From contig NZ_CP086136.1 of assembly GCF_017565645.3 (NCBI RefSeq), positions 7,733,501 through 7,797,500 of the forward strand: a stretch of DNA of 64,000 nt, given 5' to 3'. This document shows, piece after piece, positions 53,289 to 61,948 of this stretch (positions within the stretch are counted from its first letter, which is position 1; each line of letters starts with the position of its first letter). The notes beneath the pieces are model-generated. The model was given only the letters and a program-made list of their open reading frames with translations. It searched no databases and had not been told where the DNA came from. This DNA is from Bradyrhizobium barranii subsp. barranii. GTDB lineage: Bacteria > Pseudomonadota > Alphaproteobacteria > Rhizobiales > Xanthobacteraceae. The translations under genes and the position numbers were made by a program.

Positions 53289-54806
53289 ATGGAAGCCGAG
53301 GTTGGGATGCTGGTGGTGGAGACGATTGCGAAGATCCGTCGCGCTTATTTTGTTCATGGTCAGCCGATCAAGGCGATCTGCCGGGAGCTTGGCGTATCGC
53401 GCAAGGTGGTCCGCAAGGTCATCCGCTCGGAGGCGACGGAGTTCCGGTACGAGCGAGAGACGCAGCCGCTTCCGAAGATGGGCCCGTGGAGTGCCGAGCT
53501 TGACCGGTTGCTGGCGGCGAACGAGAGCAAGACGACGCGCGAACGGCTGACGCTGATTCGCTTGTTCGAAGAGCTTCGCGGCCTCGGATATGCCGGCGGC
53601 TACGACGCGGTTCGTCGCTATGCGCGGCGGTGGAGCCGAGAGCGTGGCGCCTCGACGACCTCAGCTTATGTGCCGTTGAGCTTTGCGCCCGGCGAAGCCT
53701 ACCAGTTTGATTGGAGCCACGAAGTCGTCCTGTTGAGCGGAACCACGGTGGTCGTGAAGGCGGCGCATGTCCGGCTTTGCCACAGTCGGATGCTGTTTGT
53801 TCGGGCCTATCCGCGCGAGACGCAGGAGATGGTGTTTGACGCCCACGACCGGGCGTTCGCACTGTTCAAGGGGACTTGCCGGCGCGGCATCTACGACAAC
53901 ATGAAGACGGCGGTGGAGACGATCTTTGTCGGCAAAGGCCGCCTCTACAATCAGCGCTTCCTGCAGATGTGTAGCCATTATCTGGTCGATCCGGTTGCCT
54001 GCACGCCAGCGTCGGGCTGGGAGAAGGGACAGGTCGAGAACCAGGTCGGGTTGGTCCGCGAACGCTTTTTCACCCCGCGACTGCGCTTCAAGACATTGGA
54101 CGAGCTGAACGCCTGGTTGCTCGATAAATGTATCGCCTACGCCAAGGCGCATCGGCATCCAGAGTTCGCCGACCGGACTGTCTGGGAGATCTTCGAGGCC
54201 GAGCGACCCAATCTCGTGCCTTATGCAGGTCGGTTCGATGGCTTCCATGCCGTCCCGGCCTCGGTCTCCAAGACCTGCCTGGTGCGCTTCGACAACAACA
54301 AGTACTCGGTTGCGGCAAGCGCGGTCGGGCGGCCCATTGAGGTCCAGGCTTATGCGGACCGCATCGTGATCCGCCAGGACGGCCGGGTCGTTGCCGAACA
54401 TCCGCGATCATTCGGTCGCGGCGAGACGGTCTACGACCCTTGGCACTATGTGCCCGTGCTTGTGCGCAAGCCCGGTGCCTTGCGTAATGGCGCTCCCTTC
54501 AAGGACTGGGTGCTGCCCGCAGCGATTGAGCGTGTACGGCGCAAACTCGCCGGTGCCGACGATGGCAATCGACAGATGGTCGATATCCTCAATGCGGTGC
54601 TGACAGACGGATTGCCCGCGGTGGAAGCCGCCTGCGCCGAGGCGGTCGCTCATGGCGTTCATTCCGCCGATGTCGTGCTCAACATCCTGGCTCGTCAACG
54701 TGAACCTGCCCCACCGGCCAACATCATGACGCCGGCCGCCTTGACGCTTCGCCATGCGCCGATCGCCGATTGTGCCCGCTACGACAACCTCCGGAGGACA
54801 AACTGA
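53289..54806 (+). CDS. istA: IS21 transposase IstA (second type)
   Basis: The 505-residue product has an N-terminal helix-turn-helix ([20 protein letters not shown]) and the DDE core: [12 protein letters not shown] (Asp), [11 protein letters not shown] (Asp) and [16 protein letters not shown] (Glu). It overlaps istB by one base (TGATG) and is only distantly similar to the IstA at 27129. The frame is intact. Confidence 0.95.
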   Translation: MEAEVGMLVVETIAKIRRAYFVHGQPIKAICRELGVSRKVVRKVIRSEATEFRYERETQPLPKMGPWSAELDRLLAANESKTTRERLTLIRLFEELRGLGYAGGYDAVRRYARRWSRERGASTTSAYVPLSFAPGEAYQFDWSHEVVLLSGTTVVVKAAHVRLCHSRMLFVRAYPRETQEMVFDAHDRAFALFKGTCRRGIYDNMKTAVETIFVGKGRLYNQRFLQMCSHYLVDPVACTPASGWEKGQVENQVGLVRERFFTPRLRFKTLDELNAWLLDKCIAYAKAHRHPEFADRTVWEIFEAERPNLVPYAGRFDGFHAVPASVSKTCLVRFDNNKYSVAASAVGRPIEVQAYADRIVIRQDGRVVAEHPRSFGRGETVYDPWHYVPVLVRKPGALRNGAPFKDWVLPAAIERVRRKLAGADDGNRQMVDILNAVLTDGLPAVEAACAEAVAHGVHSADVVLNILARQREPAPPANIMTPAALTLRHAPIADCARYDNLRRTN

Positions 54807-55669
54807 TGGAACGAACCCAAATCTTCGATCTCATGGGCGAGCTTAAGCTCTACGGCATGAAGGCCGCCTTCGACGAGATCATGGCGACCGCCGTCAAACG
54901 CCAGCACGAACCCCAGCGCATCGTCGGCGATCTGCTCTCCGCCGAGATCAACGAGAAGCAGGCCCGCTCGATCAAATACCAGCTCACCATCGCCAAGTTG
55001 CCGCTTGCAAAGGACATCGCAGACTTCCAGTTCGACGCCACGCCGATCAACCAGACGCTTGTCAATGATCTCGCCGGCGGCGGCTTCATCGCCCAGCAAC
55101 GCAACGTCGTCCTGGTCGGTGGAACGGGCACCGGCAAGACCCATCTGGCCATCGCTATCGCGCGAAGCTGCATCCGATCCGGCGCCCGTGGCCGCTTCTA
55201 TAACGTGGTCGACCTCGTCAACCGCCTCGAGACCGAGACCCGCAACGGGCGACAGGGCCGGCTTGCCGAGCACCTAACCCGCATGGACTTCATTGTCCTG
55301 GACGAGCTCGGATATTTGCCCTTTGCCCAGTCCGGCGGTCAGCTTCTCTTCCACCTCGTCAGCCGGCTTTATGAGCGCGCCTCCGTCCTCGTCACCACCA
55401 ATCTGGCATTCGGCGAGTGGCCGAGCGTGTTCGGCGATGCCAAGATGACGACCGCGCTGCTCGACCGGCTGACTCATCACTGCGACATCGTCGAGACCGG
55501 TAACGACAGCTGGCGCTTTAAAAGCCGCGACGACGATCAAACAACCCGCGCTCGCGCCGTCTCCGCAACCCCGGCCAGCTCCGACGCCGCGAGCGCTACC
55601 ATCAAGACTCGCCGATCAAAGGGGTCCCCTTTGGACGCCGATCGGGGGTCCCAGTCCAACGCCGATTGA
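54806..55669 (+). CDS. istB: IS21 helper ATPase IstB (second type)
   Basis: The 287-residue product begins [20 protein letters not shown] and has Walker [18 protein letters not shown] and Walker [13 protein letters not shown], typical of IS21 IstB. The final about 40 residues are basic and run to the element end. It is translationally coupled to istA. Confidence 0.95.
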   Translation: MERTQIFDLMGELKLYGMKAAFDEIMATAVKRQHEPQRIVGDLLSAEINEKQARSIKYQLTIAKLPLAKDIADFQFDATPINQTLVNDLAGGGFIAQQRNVVLVGGTGTGKTHLAIAIARSCIRSGARGRFYNVVDLVNRLETETRNGRQGRLAEHLTRMDFIVLDELGYLPFAQSGGQLLFHLVSRLYERASVLVTTNLAFGEWPSVFGDAKMTTALLDRLTHHCDIVETGNDSWRFKSRDDDQTTRARAVSATPASSDAASATIKTRRSKGSPLDADRGSQSNAD

Positions 55670-55688
55670 CACCTTATTCCCGGAGCTG

Positions 55689-56063
55689 ATGGCCGAGCTC
55701 GACGAAATCAAGCAGACGACCGTGTGCGGCCTGGTCTTTCGACGCGACCATTCGCACCGGCGGTCACCTACCCCGCTGCCCTGGATCACAGCCAAGCAGG
55801 ATCTTCGCTACCCACGCGGGGGCGTGAAGAAGATCGTCCGTGCAGCCGATCTCCGTGAAGAGCTGTCCTTTACATCATTCCGCCACGACGGCTTTACCGA
55901 GGGAGCCGACAGCGATCTGACGGACGCCGAGCTCAGAGCCGCCGGCCGCCATCGCTCGTCGCGGCAGTTGCCGACCTATGCAAAGCGCACACGGAAACAG
56001 CTAATTTCCGGCACGAAGAAACGGCGAGAAGAAAGAACAAAGACAGCCGGTTTGTCGGAATAG
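55689..56063 (+). pseudogene. C-terminal remnant of a site-specific integrase next to a tRNA scar
   Basis: The 124-codon frame includes FTSFRHDGFTEGADSDLTDA, then ELRAAGRHRSSRQLPTYAKR, matching the tail of a tyrosine recombinase: the R-H box (normally HxxR; here the RHGG-type block is RHDG) and the final Tyr in LPTYAKRT. The N-terminal and core parts are missing, replaced by the IS21 element upstream. Its place beside a tRNA 3' fragment at 56121 is the normal site for an island integrase. Confidence 0.6.
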
Positions 56064-56120
56064 CCACGGCGCGTCTGCCGGAATGACGACCGTAACAAAC
56101 CCCTAAGCTATTGAAAAGCT

Positions 56121-56167
56121 TGGTGGGCGTACCAGGGCTCGAACCTGGGACCCGCTGATTAAGAGTC
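56121..56167 (-). repeat. 3' fragment of tRNA-Lys (CTT), likely island attachment site
   Basis: On the minus strand the sequence reads GACTCTTAATC (anticodon loop CTT), a T-arm CCAGGTTCGAGCCCTGG and the acceptor end ending CCACCA. The 5' half does not pair: upstream bases do not complete the anticodon stem. So this is a 3' piece left by integration of an element into tRNA-Lys, not a working tRNA. Confidence 0.7.
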
Positions 56168-56581
56168 TCATTTTTCAGAAGCACTCACAAACACTTAGCT
56201 GTAAAACGCGGCCGAAACAGTACTAGCGAAATCAATAGGTTACAGACGAAGTGTAAATGGCTCGGCCCCTTCTCCATCACCTGCGACCCCTGCGTCCCGA
56301 ACGCAGTGAATATTTTCTAAGCTCTTGATTTTTATGGGTATGGGAGTGGTTTCCGCCACGTTTTGTTCACGCCTGTTTGGGCCATTTCATTGCGAAATCA
56401 TTGCGGCGTTTCTCATCTATTCTGCCTGTCGTCTCACAGCAGCCTCATCTCAGCTTCCTCGTCCCAATCGAGATCGCAAAGACCTCAGCTTGGAACGTCG
56501 AGGAGCGTCCGCATCTAGATAGGAACGTCTCCTCTAGGCTCGCGTTCGCGTTGCCATCGATACTCTGCTTCGGAAGCTAAC
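56168..56581. other. Gene-poor stretch after the tRNA-Lys scar
   Basis: No ORF here has a good start signal or a recognisable product. Confidence 0.45.
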
Positions 56582-56755
56582 ATGCAGAGGGAATTTTGGA
56601 TTGTGATAGGGGCTTTGTCCTCAATCGCTCTGATCGCGAGTATCTGCAACGCGGCGCTGCCGAAAGCTTCGCTCGGTTACAGAGTCCTGCCGAGGTCGGA
56701 TACGTCAGTGCTCTTGGTGTCGGAGAACAGTCCATATATGCGGAACGAGCGCTAA
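56582..56755 (+). CDS. Possible small exported or membrane protein, 57 aa
   Basis: The frame starts MQREFWIVIGALSSIALIAS with a single hydrophobic segment, then a polar tail ending YMRNER. The ribosome-binding site is weak and the surroundings are decayed DNA, so it may not be a real gene. Confidence 0.35.
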   Translation: MQREFWIVIGALSSIALIASICNAALPKASLGYRVLPRSDTSVLLVSENSPYMRNER

Positions 56756-56875
56756 GGCGCGCTGCCATTTGCGCGTGAGCAGGCTGCCTATTGACCAAAA
56801 GCTTGTGCGGTTGACTTAGGCGCGATGCGCAAGCCGCGGCGGCGGGCTCTAGCGCCTATCCTCTCGCCACGTCGA

Positions 56876-57200
56876 ATGATGCCGCCCTCACCCGCCGCCG
56901 CTCCGACTATGCGCATGAACAGACCTGGCCCATCTACTTCACCGATGTCCGCGTGGGGACCATTGGCGTGCGCGCCGGCGTACCGTCCAGTCCGATCAAT
57001 GGGGGATGGTCGTTCGGATTTTATCCCGGCATGGATCATCCAGGCTCCCGCGGCATCGCCGACAATGCGATTGCCGAAAAATTCCCATCTCAGCGGCCCG
57101 CAGCGTTCCGTAAGCACGCCACGGGCCTAGCCGGAGCGAGGCCAAGGGAAGTCTGCCTCGCCTTGGCTATGGCTATGTTACGCTTAACTCGTCCAGCCGG
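56876..57200 (+). pseudogene. Fossil of a small conserved protein (DVRVGTIG...GFYPG)
   Basis: One frame reads WPIYFTDVRVGTIGVRAGVP, then GGWSFGFYPGMDHPGSRG and later PAAFRKH. This resembles a small protein family I associate with bradyrhizobia (DVxVGTIGxRAGVP...GFYPG). No start codon or ribosome-binding site is visible and the tail diverges, so I call it a remnant. Confidence 0.4.
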
Positions 57201-57522
57201 CACCTGTTCAATCAGGCCACTGCGAAATTCAACTTAGGCCGCGAGGGGTCAAAGGCCGCAAGCCACCAACTCCACCGGGATGAGTCGGCAAACCTGCGGT
57301 GTTTCTGCCGCCCAAGCCGATCGCGCAAGCTATCCAGTTGGCGCAGTTGACGTCTCAAGAGCGGCTTATATCCTTTTCAAGCACGCTTATTGCTACGATT
57401 TAACTAGCTGATCCGGCCTGGGTGGGCGATGGGTTACGCCCATCACCACTCGAAAGATCCCCGGCAGCTCATGCCGAACTTCGAAATCACCGAAGAGTGC
57501 AGCGCCCTGAACTGAAGAAAAA

Positions 57523-57855
57523 ATGACCGAGGACGTACGAACCGACAAAGCCGAGCGGGCCCCAAAGCCCCTCCCCAGCTTCGACCCTCAAATAGCAAAA
57601 GGCGGTCGCTGGTTTGTCGCCGTGACAACCGGTGTTGGTCCGATTTCCCACATCGGGGACTTCGCGACGGAAGCAGACGCCAAGAACTGGATTTCGACCA
57701 ACTCGAAATACTGGCCCGGCAAACCGCGGCAGAGGCGCGGCCGTCGGTGCTGCGCCAGCTTGAGCTGGGGCGGGTGCTCGGGACAACTCGTGCCGCTTTG
57801 GAATTTGTCTGACTCAAATTCGCTAATAAGGTTGGGAAAACGACCGAAGGAATGA
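57523..57855 (+). CDS. Small protein, possibly truncated, with WFVAV...EADAKNWI motif
   Basis: The 110-residue product contains GRWFVAVTTGVGPISHIGDF and TEADAKNWISTNSKYWPGKP, a pattern I associate with small conserved proteins of this genus. The C-terminal 40 residues are unlike that family and may follow a frame shift. Start ATG 57523 is within GC-poor DNA with a weak ribosome-binding site. Confidence 0.45.
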   Translation: MTEDVRTDKAERAPKPLPSFDPQIAKGGRWFVAVTTGVGPISHIGDFATEADAKNWISTNSKYWPGKPRQRRGRRCCASLSWGGCSGQLVPLWNLSDSNSLIRLGKRPKE

Positions 57856-57947
57856 CGTCCGAGACTGCGCGCGAATGGTTTCCCGATCGCGCCGTTATCA
57901 ACGTCACGAAAGACCAGCTCATGTCGATGCCAGAGTTCAAGTACTAA
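57822..57947 (+). pseudogene. C-terminal gene fragment ending TKDQLMSMPEFKY
   Basis: A frame before the stop at 57945 reads AREWFPDRAVINVTKDQLM and MPEFKY, like the tail of PRC-barrel-type small proteins. It overlaps the end of the preceding ORF in another frame. A remnant at best. Confidence 0.3.
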
Positions 57948-58319
57948 GTAACTCTGTCGAAAGGCCTGTGGTGACGGTCGCCAGCTAGGCACGCGATGGA
58001 AGCGCTGATCCTGAAATGTCTAGGTTCGGTGCTGGTAGAGAACAGGTTCGCCTCAGTGGAGAGCCCGGAAGCTTCCTATTCAGCCGCGGGGCCGCCAGAT
58101 GGCTGCGGAACCGGAGAGCCCCCCGGAGTTACGGGCTGCTCCGCGTGCTCCCACCCCGCCGCAAGCTGCATGATCTGCTTGAAATTTAGGATCGACTGCG
58201 ACAGTTGGCCCTTTCGGACTATTATCGCCACATCGCGATCTTCGGGCAGCAACGCCATCGCTCTCGCGACCGCAGTCGCATCACGCCGTGGTTGGCCAGG
58301 ACTACAATCTCTTCCGGGT

Positions 58320-58580
58320 CTAAGACTGCGGGCATTGTCCGTCCCCATGCTGGCCGCAAGCCAGCAACCAGCCGTTGATGATTTCCCACTTGTCTCGCCC
58401 CCTCGCATGAAATTTCAGGAGCGGGGAGCGCTTGTCCTGTAATTCGCAAAAGAAACTCAAAGTATCGCGGGCGGTGACCGCCCCACGATCGATTGGCCGA
58501 GCCTGAAGCCAACGCCGCCATTCGCGAATAATCAGCAGCTTGCGTTGGGTTTGATAAGTCGACGCGCGTCTCCGCCCCAT
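58320..58580 (-). CDS. Small conserved-looking protein, 86 aa
   Basis: The product begins MGRRRASTYQTQRKLLIIRE, with WRRWLQARPIDRGAVTARD and later FFCELQDKRSPLLKFHARGR. It looks like a real conserved small protein of unknown function. A GGGGG stretch lies before the start. It sits among fossils. Confidence 0.5.
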   Translation of the reverse strand: MGRRRASTYQTQRKLLIIREWRRWLQARPIDRGAVTARDTLSFFCELQDKRSPLLKFHARGRDKWEIINGWLLACGQHGDGQCPQS

Positions 58581-58929
58581 CAGGCAGGCCCCCGGAAGGT
58601 CTGTAAGTCGCGCTGGCTTTGATAGAAGGCTCTATTCGAGAGCGTTAGATAGGCATCCAGACGGTTACCGGGCATCCGCCGTGCCGATGGCACCATCGAA
58701 CCCTCAATGTGAACGAGAGACCTTAAAGTACTCTAAATCAGGATATGACGCCGTCGGATTTCGACAGACTATGCGCGCCCTAGGACACCTCCGAAATCGA
58801 GTGGCCGAGGCGCAGCGACGCGGCTTCTCGATGCAACCGTCCCTTCGACCGTCATGCTGCACGTGCGGACGAAACTCAATTAGCTAGTTTTAGGAACGTG
58901 GGGCGCCAAGCGTCGCTTAGTCAGAGCGG
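58581..58929. other. Gene-poor stretch before IS256 copy 2
   Basis: About 350 bases with only a short unsupported frame (58681-58887, plus). I see nothing convincing in it. Confidence 0.45.
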
Positions 58930-58938
58930 CTCAACGAT
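58930..58938. repeat. Target-site duplication, left copy (IS256 copy 2)
   Basis: CTCAACGAT matches 60338-60346. Confidence 0.85.
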
Positions 58939-60337
58939 GAGCTATGGCTGATTTTGGGTGACGCGGCCTGATCAGGCGGCGTGGCTTTCAGTGTTCGGAA
59001 TGACTTCGATTCCGTCGATGAACTTTACACCGGCGATGACTTTCGGCAACTGGTTCGTGCTCTTCAATCGCCGCCAGGTCTTCGATGCGGCGTCGATGAG
59101 CTTGAACACCATCAGCTTCGCAGTTTGTTGCGACAGCGATCCCTTGGTCCGCACCGTTCGGTGGCGCACCGTGGCGAAGACGCTCTCGATCGGGTTCGAG
59201 CTGCGTAGGTGGATCCAGTGCTCAGCAGGGAAGTCGAAGAAGGCGAGCAGCGCATGGCGATCCTTGATCAGGCACTCCACCGCACGTCCGTATTTGACGT
59301 GGTATTTCTCGACGAAGACGTCGATCGCGGTTTCAGCTTCGGCCCGGTGTGGGGCCAGATAGATGTTCCGCAGGTCGTTCTTCATGGGGCCCTGCACGGA
59401 TTTGGCGACCTTGTCGAGTACGTTGCTCACTTTATGGCACCAGCATCGTTGGTGCCGCGTGCCGGGAAAGGCCTCGTCCAGTGCCTTCCAGAAGCCGAGG
59501 GCGCCGTCGCCGATGGCGAGTTGCGGGGCAATCCGTAACCCGCGTTGCCGCAGGTCGATCAGGAGTTCGCGCCAGCTCTGCGCGCTCTCGCGCACGCCGA
59601 CCTGGAAGCCGATCAGCTCCTTCTTGCCTTCCGGCGTGGTGCCAATCAGCACCAGCATGCATTCGCTGTGATCTTCCATGCGGGCCTGCAGGTACACGCC
59701 ATCGGCCCAGATGTAGACATAGCGACGCGCCGACAGATCGCGTCTCTGCCAGCGTTCGTACTCGACCTGCCAATCGGCCTTCAGGCCGGCGATCACCGAA
59801 GGCGACAGGTTCGGCGCATCCTTGCCGAGCAGCGCCGAGAGTGCCTCCTGGAAGTCGCCGGTCGAGATGCCGCGCAAATAGAGGACCGGGATCAAGGCAT
59901 CCAGGCTCTTCGTCCGCCGCGCCCATAGCGGCAGGATTGCCGAACTGAAGCGGAGGCGGTCGCCTGGCCCGCTCGCTCCGCGGTCGCGGACCTTGGGACG
60001 AGCGACCTCCACCGGACCGATGCCGGTCGCAATCTCGCGCACCGGACCGTGCCCATGTCGGACCAGGCGCGCTCGACCGTCGGGCAGCGTCAGATTGGCC
60101 GTGCTGGCCAGAAACGCGCCAACCTCGATCTCGATCGCCCTGGCAAGCAGGTCCCGCGCGCCGGCACGAACGATATCGGTCAGTGGATCATCAACCGCGG
60201 ACGGCTGACGGAAAGCAAGAACATTGGTAGTCTCGGTCATGGCGTATCGCTCTCCTCGAGAGGTTCTGGCAGGCTCGTCACCCGCCTCGATACGCCGCCT
60301 TCCTCACACCGTCATCACCCAGATTCCGCCATAGCTC
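58939..60337 (-). mobile_element. IS256-family insertion sequence, copy 2
   Basis: The element is 1399 bp with the same GAGCTATGGC / GCCATAGCTC ends as copy 1 and a 9-bp (or 8-bp) direct repeat. By eye I find one base difference from copy 1. Confidence 0.92.
58972..60240 (-). CDS. IS256-family transposase (copy 2)
   Basis: The 422-residue product is identical to the one at 22084-23352, including the Mutator-type blocks VYIWADGVYLQARMED and RHQRCWCHK. The frame is intact. Confidence 0.95.
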   Translation of the reverse strand: MTETTNVLAFRQPSAVDDPLTDIVRAGARDLLARAIEIEVGAFLASTANLTLPDGRARLVRHGHGPVREIATGIGPVEVARPKVRDRGASGPGDRLRFSSAILPLWARRTKSLDALIPVLYLRGISTGDFQEALSALLGKDAPNLSPSVIAGLKADWQVEYERWQRRDLSARRYVYIWADGVYLQARMEDHSECMLVLIGTTPEGKKELIGFQVGVRESAQSWRELLIDLRQRGLRIAPQLAIGDGALGFWKALDEAFPGTRHQRCWCHKVSNVLDKVAKSVQGPMKNDLRNIYLAPHRAEAETAIDVFVEKYHVKYGRAVECLIKDRHALLAFFDFPAEHWIHLRSSNPIESVFATVRHRTVRTKGSLSQQTAKLMVFKLIDAASKTWRRLKSTNQLPKVIAGVKFIDGIEVIPNTESHAA

Positions 60338-60346
60338 CTCAACGAT
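60338..60346. repeat. Target-site duplication, right copy (IS256 copy 2)
   Basis: CTCAACGAT, second copy of 58930-58938. Confidence 0.85.
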
Positions 60347-60497
60347 GATGCTTGCTGTTGCACTACTAAATCATTTGCCATCGATGTCCTGTGAAGGCGC
60401 GCGGCTACATCGCCGTCGTGCGGTGGTTGGATAAGTGCGCGACTTGCGCAGCACGCGCCACGTGTTAGACCGCGCCCTCACATCGAAGCAGCGCGTC

Positions 60498-60626
60498 TTG
60501 GCAAAAAAGAAAAAAATAATTCGCCGCGAGTGGACGAAGAACGATATCGAACTTAAGGCGCACTCCAAACTGCGGACGCCGGTCGCGAAGATTGCGAAGG
60601 AAAATGAGCGACTGTTGGTGCGCTAA
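60498..60626 (+). pseudogene. Truncated small basic HTH-like protein
   Basis: From a TTG the frame reads LAKKKKIIRREWTKNDIELK, then AHSKLRTPVAKIAKENERLL and ends early. This resembles the N-terminal part of a common small bradyrhizobial protein (WTKxDxxxLKxHSKxKTPVxKIAK) whose remaining residues are missing here after a frame break. Confidence 0.5.
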
Positions 60627-60983
60627 ATGAGAAGCTCTGAATGAGCTCACCAAATTCCGATATTGTTTTAACGCTCACATCTGCGCGATAAGGCGCAGAC
60701 TGCAACGTCCGTCAGGGGCGCCGGAGAGCTTTCGCGGTCTTGGGTTGAGGGCTCGCCTACGCCAACCCCGGCGAGCCCCATCTCAGTGAGGAAAACTGAC
60801 GTACTTGGTTATCCCAAAGTGTGAGCTAGATGACATTGCGCCGCGGCAAAGTTGCTGTAGGTTGCCGTTCACCGGGGCTGGCTCCATATTTCACTTAGAT
60901 CTTTTCACCCGGATTTTTTTGACAATACGCGGGCGGCAGCCTGCCCCCCAGGCTGCGGCCTTTGTGCCTTTACCGGGGCGACA
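60627..60983. other. Gene-poor stretch with a terminator-like hairpin
   Basis: No protein gene is supported. A hairpin at 60749-60778 is listed separately. Confidence 0.45.
60749..60778. terminator. Hairpin GGGCTCGCC / GGCGAGCCC
   Basis: A perfect 9-bp stem with a 12-base loop and no T-run, between a gene fossil and the next small ORF. It may act as a transcription barrier. Confidence 0.45.
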
Positions 60984-61139
60984 ATGGCTATTTCAGTCAA
61001 CGATCGAGACACACTTCGCCTGATCAGTGCTTTCCAAGAGATCAATAATCGTCGTACACGCCGCGCAATTCTCTTGCTCCTCGAAGAGCTCGCCCAGAAA
61101 GAAGATTCAAGCAGGCGCGCCTCCAAGGGAGACCATTAG
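60984..61139 (+). CDS. Small protein, 51 aa, XRE-tail-like
   Basis: The product is MAISVNDRDTLRLISAFQEI, then NNRRTRRAILLLLEELAQKE and a short polar tail. The block LxxAFQxIxxRRxRRxxLxLxExLA resembles the C-terminal tail found after XRE repressor domains in this genus. It is too short for a full repressor and may be a free-standing small protein. Confidence 0.55.
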   Translation: MAISVNDRDTLRLISAFQEINNRRTRRAILLLLEELAQKEDSSRRASKGDH

Positions 61140-61146
61140 CGGTCAT

Positions 61147-61257
61147 GTGGTGGTTCTTGGCTGCTTCGCTCTGGTCATCCTGGGAGCCGCAGCGCTGCTG
61201 TACTCTACGTTCGCGGTCTTGCCGGAAGATGATCGGCACTTTCCCTTCGATGACTGA
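61147..61257 (+). CDS. Possible single-span small membrane protein
   Basis: From GTG at 61147 the frame reads VVVLGCFALVILGAAALLYS, then TFAVLPEDDRHFPFDD. It has one hydrophobic segment and an acidic tail. No good ribosome-binding site is seen, so the start and even the gene are doubtful. Confidence 0.35.
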   Translation: MVVLGCFALVILGAAALLYSTFAVLPEDDRHFPFDD

Positions 61258-61305
61258 CAAAAAATCCCGCCCGACGCTGCCGCCGGCGGGAGTTGGCTTA
61301 AGACC

Positions 61306-61463
61306 GCGACCGGGGTTACCCGGATTATCCTTGGGACGGCACTTGCCGCTGTGGCGGCGCTGGCGTGCCGTGCCCACGCTGCAACGTGCCGCTGGAGGGG
61401 CAACCGCCTCAGATGCCCGAGGGATTTAGGACAGTGTTCGACAAGGACAGCTGGCGACATTGA
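61306..61463 (+). pseudogene. Remnant of a small zinc-ribbon-like protein
   Basis: One frame reads YPDYPWDGTCRCGGAGVPCP, then RCNVPLEGQPPQMPEGFRTV and FDKDSWRH before a stop at 61461. The CxC-GGAG-xPCPxC block and the MPEGFxTxFDKDxWRH tail recall a small conserved family of this genus. An in-frame stop (TAA near 61300) separates it from any start, so it appears broken. Confidence 0.45.
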
Positions 61464-61557
61464 GGCGCGCGAACGACGCACCCTTGTGATTTAATTTGAC
61501 GACGTGATTAATGAGTTTTAATATGCATTAAATTTCGCGATTATATGGAGGCAAACC

Positions 61558-61788
61558 ATGAAAATCGCGTTCGGTGCTCTGCCGACGACAGCTTTGGCCT
61601 TCACCCTGATGATTTCTGCGCCGCCTGCGCTGGCCTGCAATGGCAATGGCAACTGCGAAAACGCGCCCGGCCATAACAAGTACAACGTGAGCGGAGCTCC
61701 TGGGCCGATTGCGGGCGCTGGCTTACCGATGCTCGCCATTGGCTATGGCGTCTACTGGCTCGTTAAGCGCCGTCGTAAGGTTGACTGA
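61558..61788 (+). CDS. Small secreted protein with a C-terminal sorting-type signal (candidate exosortase substrate)
   Basis: The 76-residue product has an N-terminal signal peptide (MKIAFGALPTTALAFTLMIS, cleaved near ALA-C). The mature part is very short and Asn/Gly-rich (CNGNGNCENAPGHNKYN). It ends in a sorting tail: the motif GPIAGAGLP, a hydrophobic segment (MLAIGYGVYWLV) and a basic KRRRKVD end. This tripartite tail is the layout of PEP-CTERM-type substrates. A GGAGG ribosome-binding site precedes the ATG, and an AT-rich near-palindrome TTTAATATGCATTAAA lies upstream. The exosortase-like gene starts 160 bases downstream, so the pairing is likely. Confidence 0.75.
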   Translation: MKIAFGALPTTALAFTLMISAPPALACNGNGNCENAPGHNKYNVSGAPGPIAGAGLPMLAIGYGVYWLVKRRRKVD

Positions 61789-61948
61789 CATATATGGTCT
61801 CTGGAGACTGCTTCCCGAGGAAAAGCCTGCCATACCTGATATTTTGGTGGGTACTTCAATCGGTCGCAACGGTCTGCAGGCCAAACCCGAATAGCGCGAT
61901 GGCTAGTCTGCCATAATCAGCAACACCCCGCGGGCGAGGCGCTGGATT

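Larger units (their letters stand above)
53209..55681 (+). mobile_element. IS21-family insertion sequence, copy B (different from copy A)
   Basis: The element carries istA and istB. The left end shows GGAATAAGG and AATCGGCATCCAATCGGGACCCC-like repeats. The right end shows the matching AATCGGCGTTGGACTGGGACCCC-like and GGAATAAGG sequences in inverted orientation. The left side has an extra ACCCCG-TATT-CGGGGT palindrome between these blocks. Exact ends and target duplication are unclear to me. Confidence 0.7.

Noticed and set aside
55933..56184. Minus-strand frame starting with NQRVPGSSPGTP
   Set aside because: This phrase is the classic translation of a tRNA T-arm; the frame runs through the tRNA-Lys fragment and is not a gene.
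58076..58408. Minus-strand frame of 110 codons beside the 86-aa gene
   Set aside because: Part of it (AMALLPEDRDVAIIVRKGQ) looks coding, but the rest conflicts with the better frame at 58320-58580 and no start is supported.
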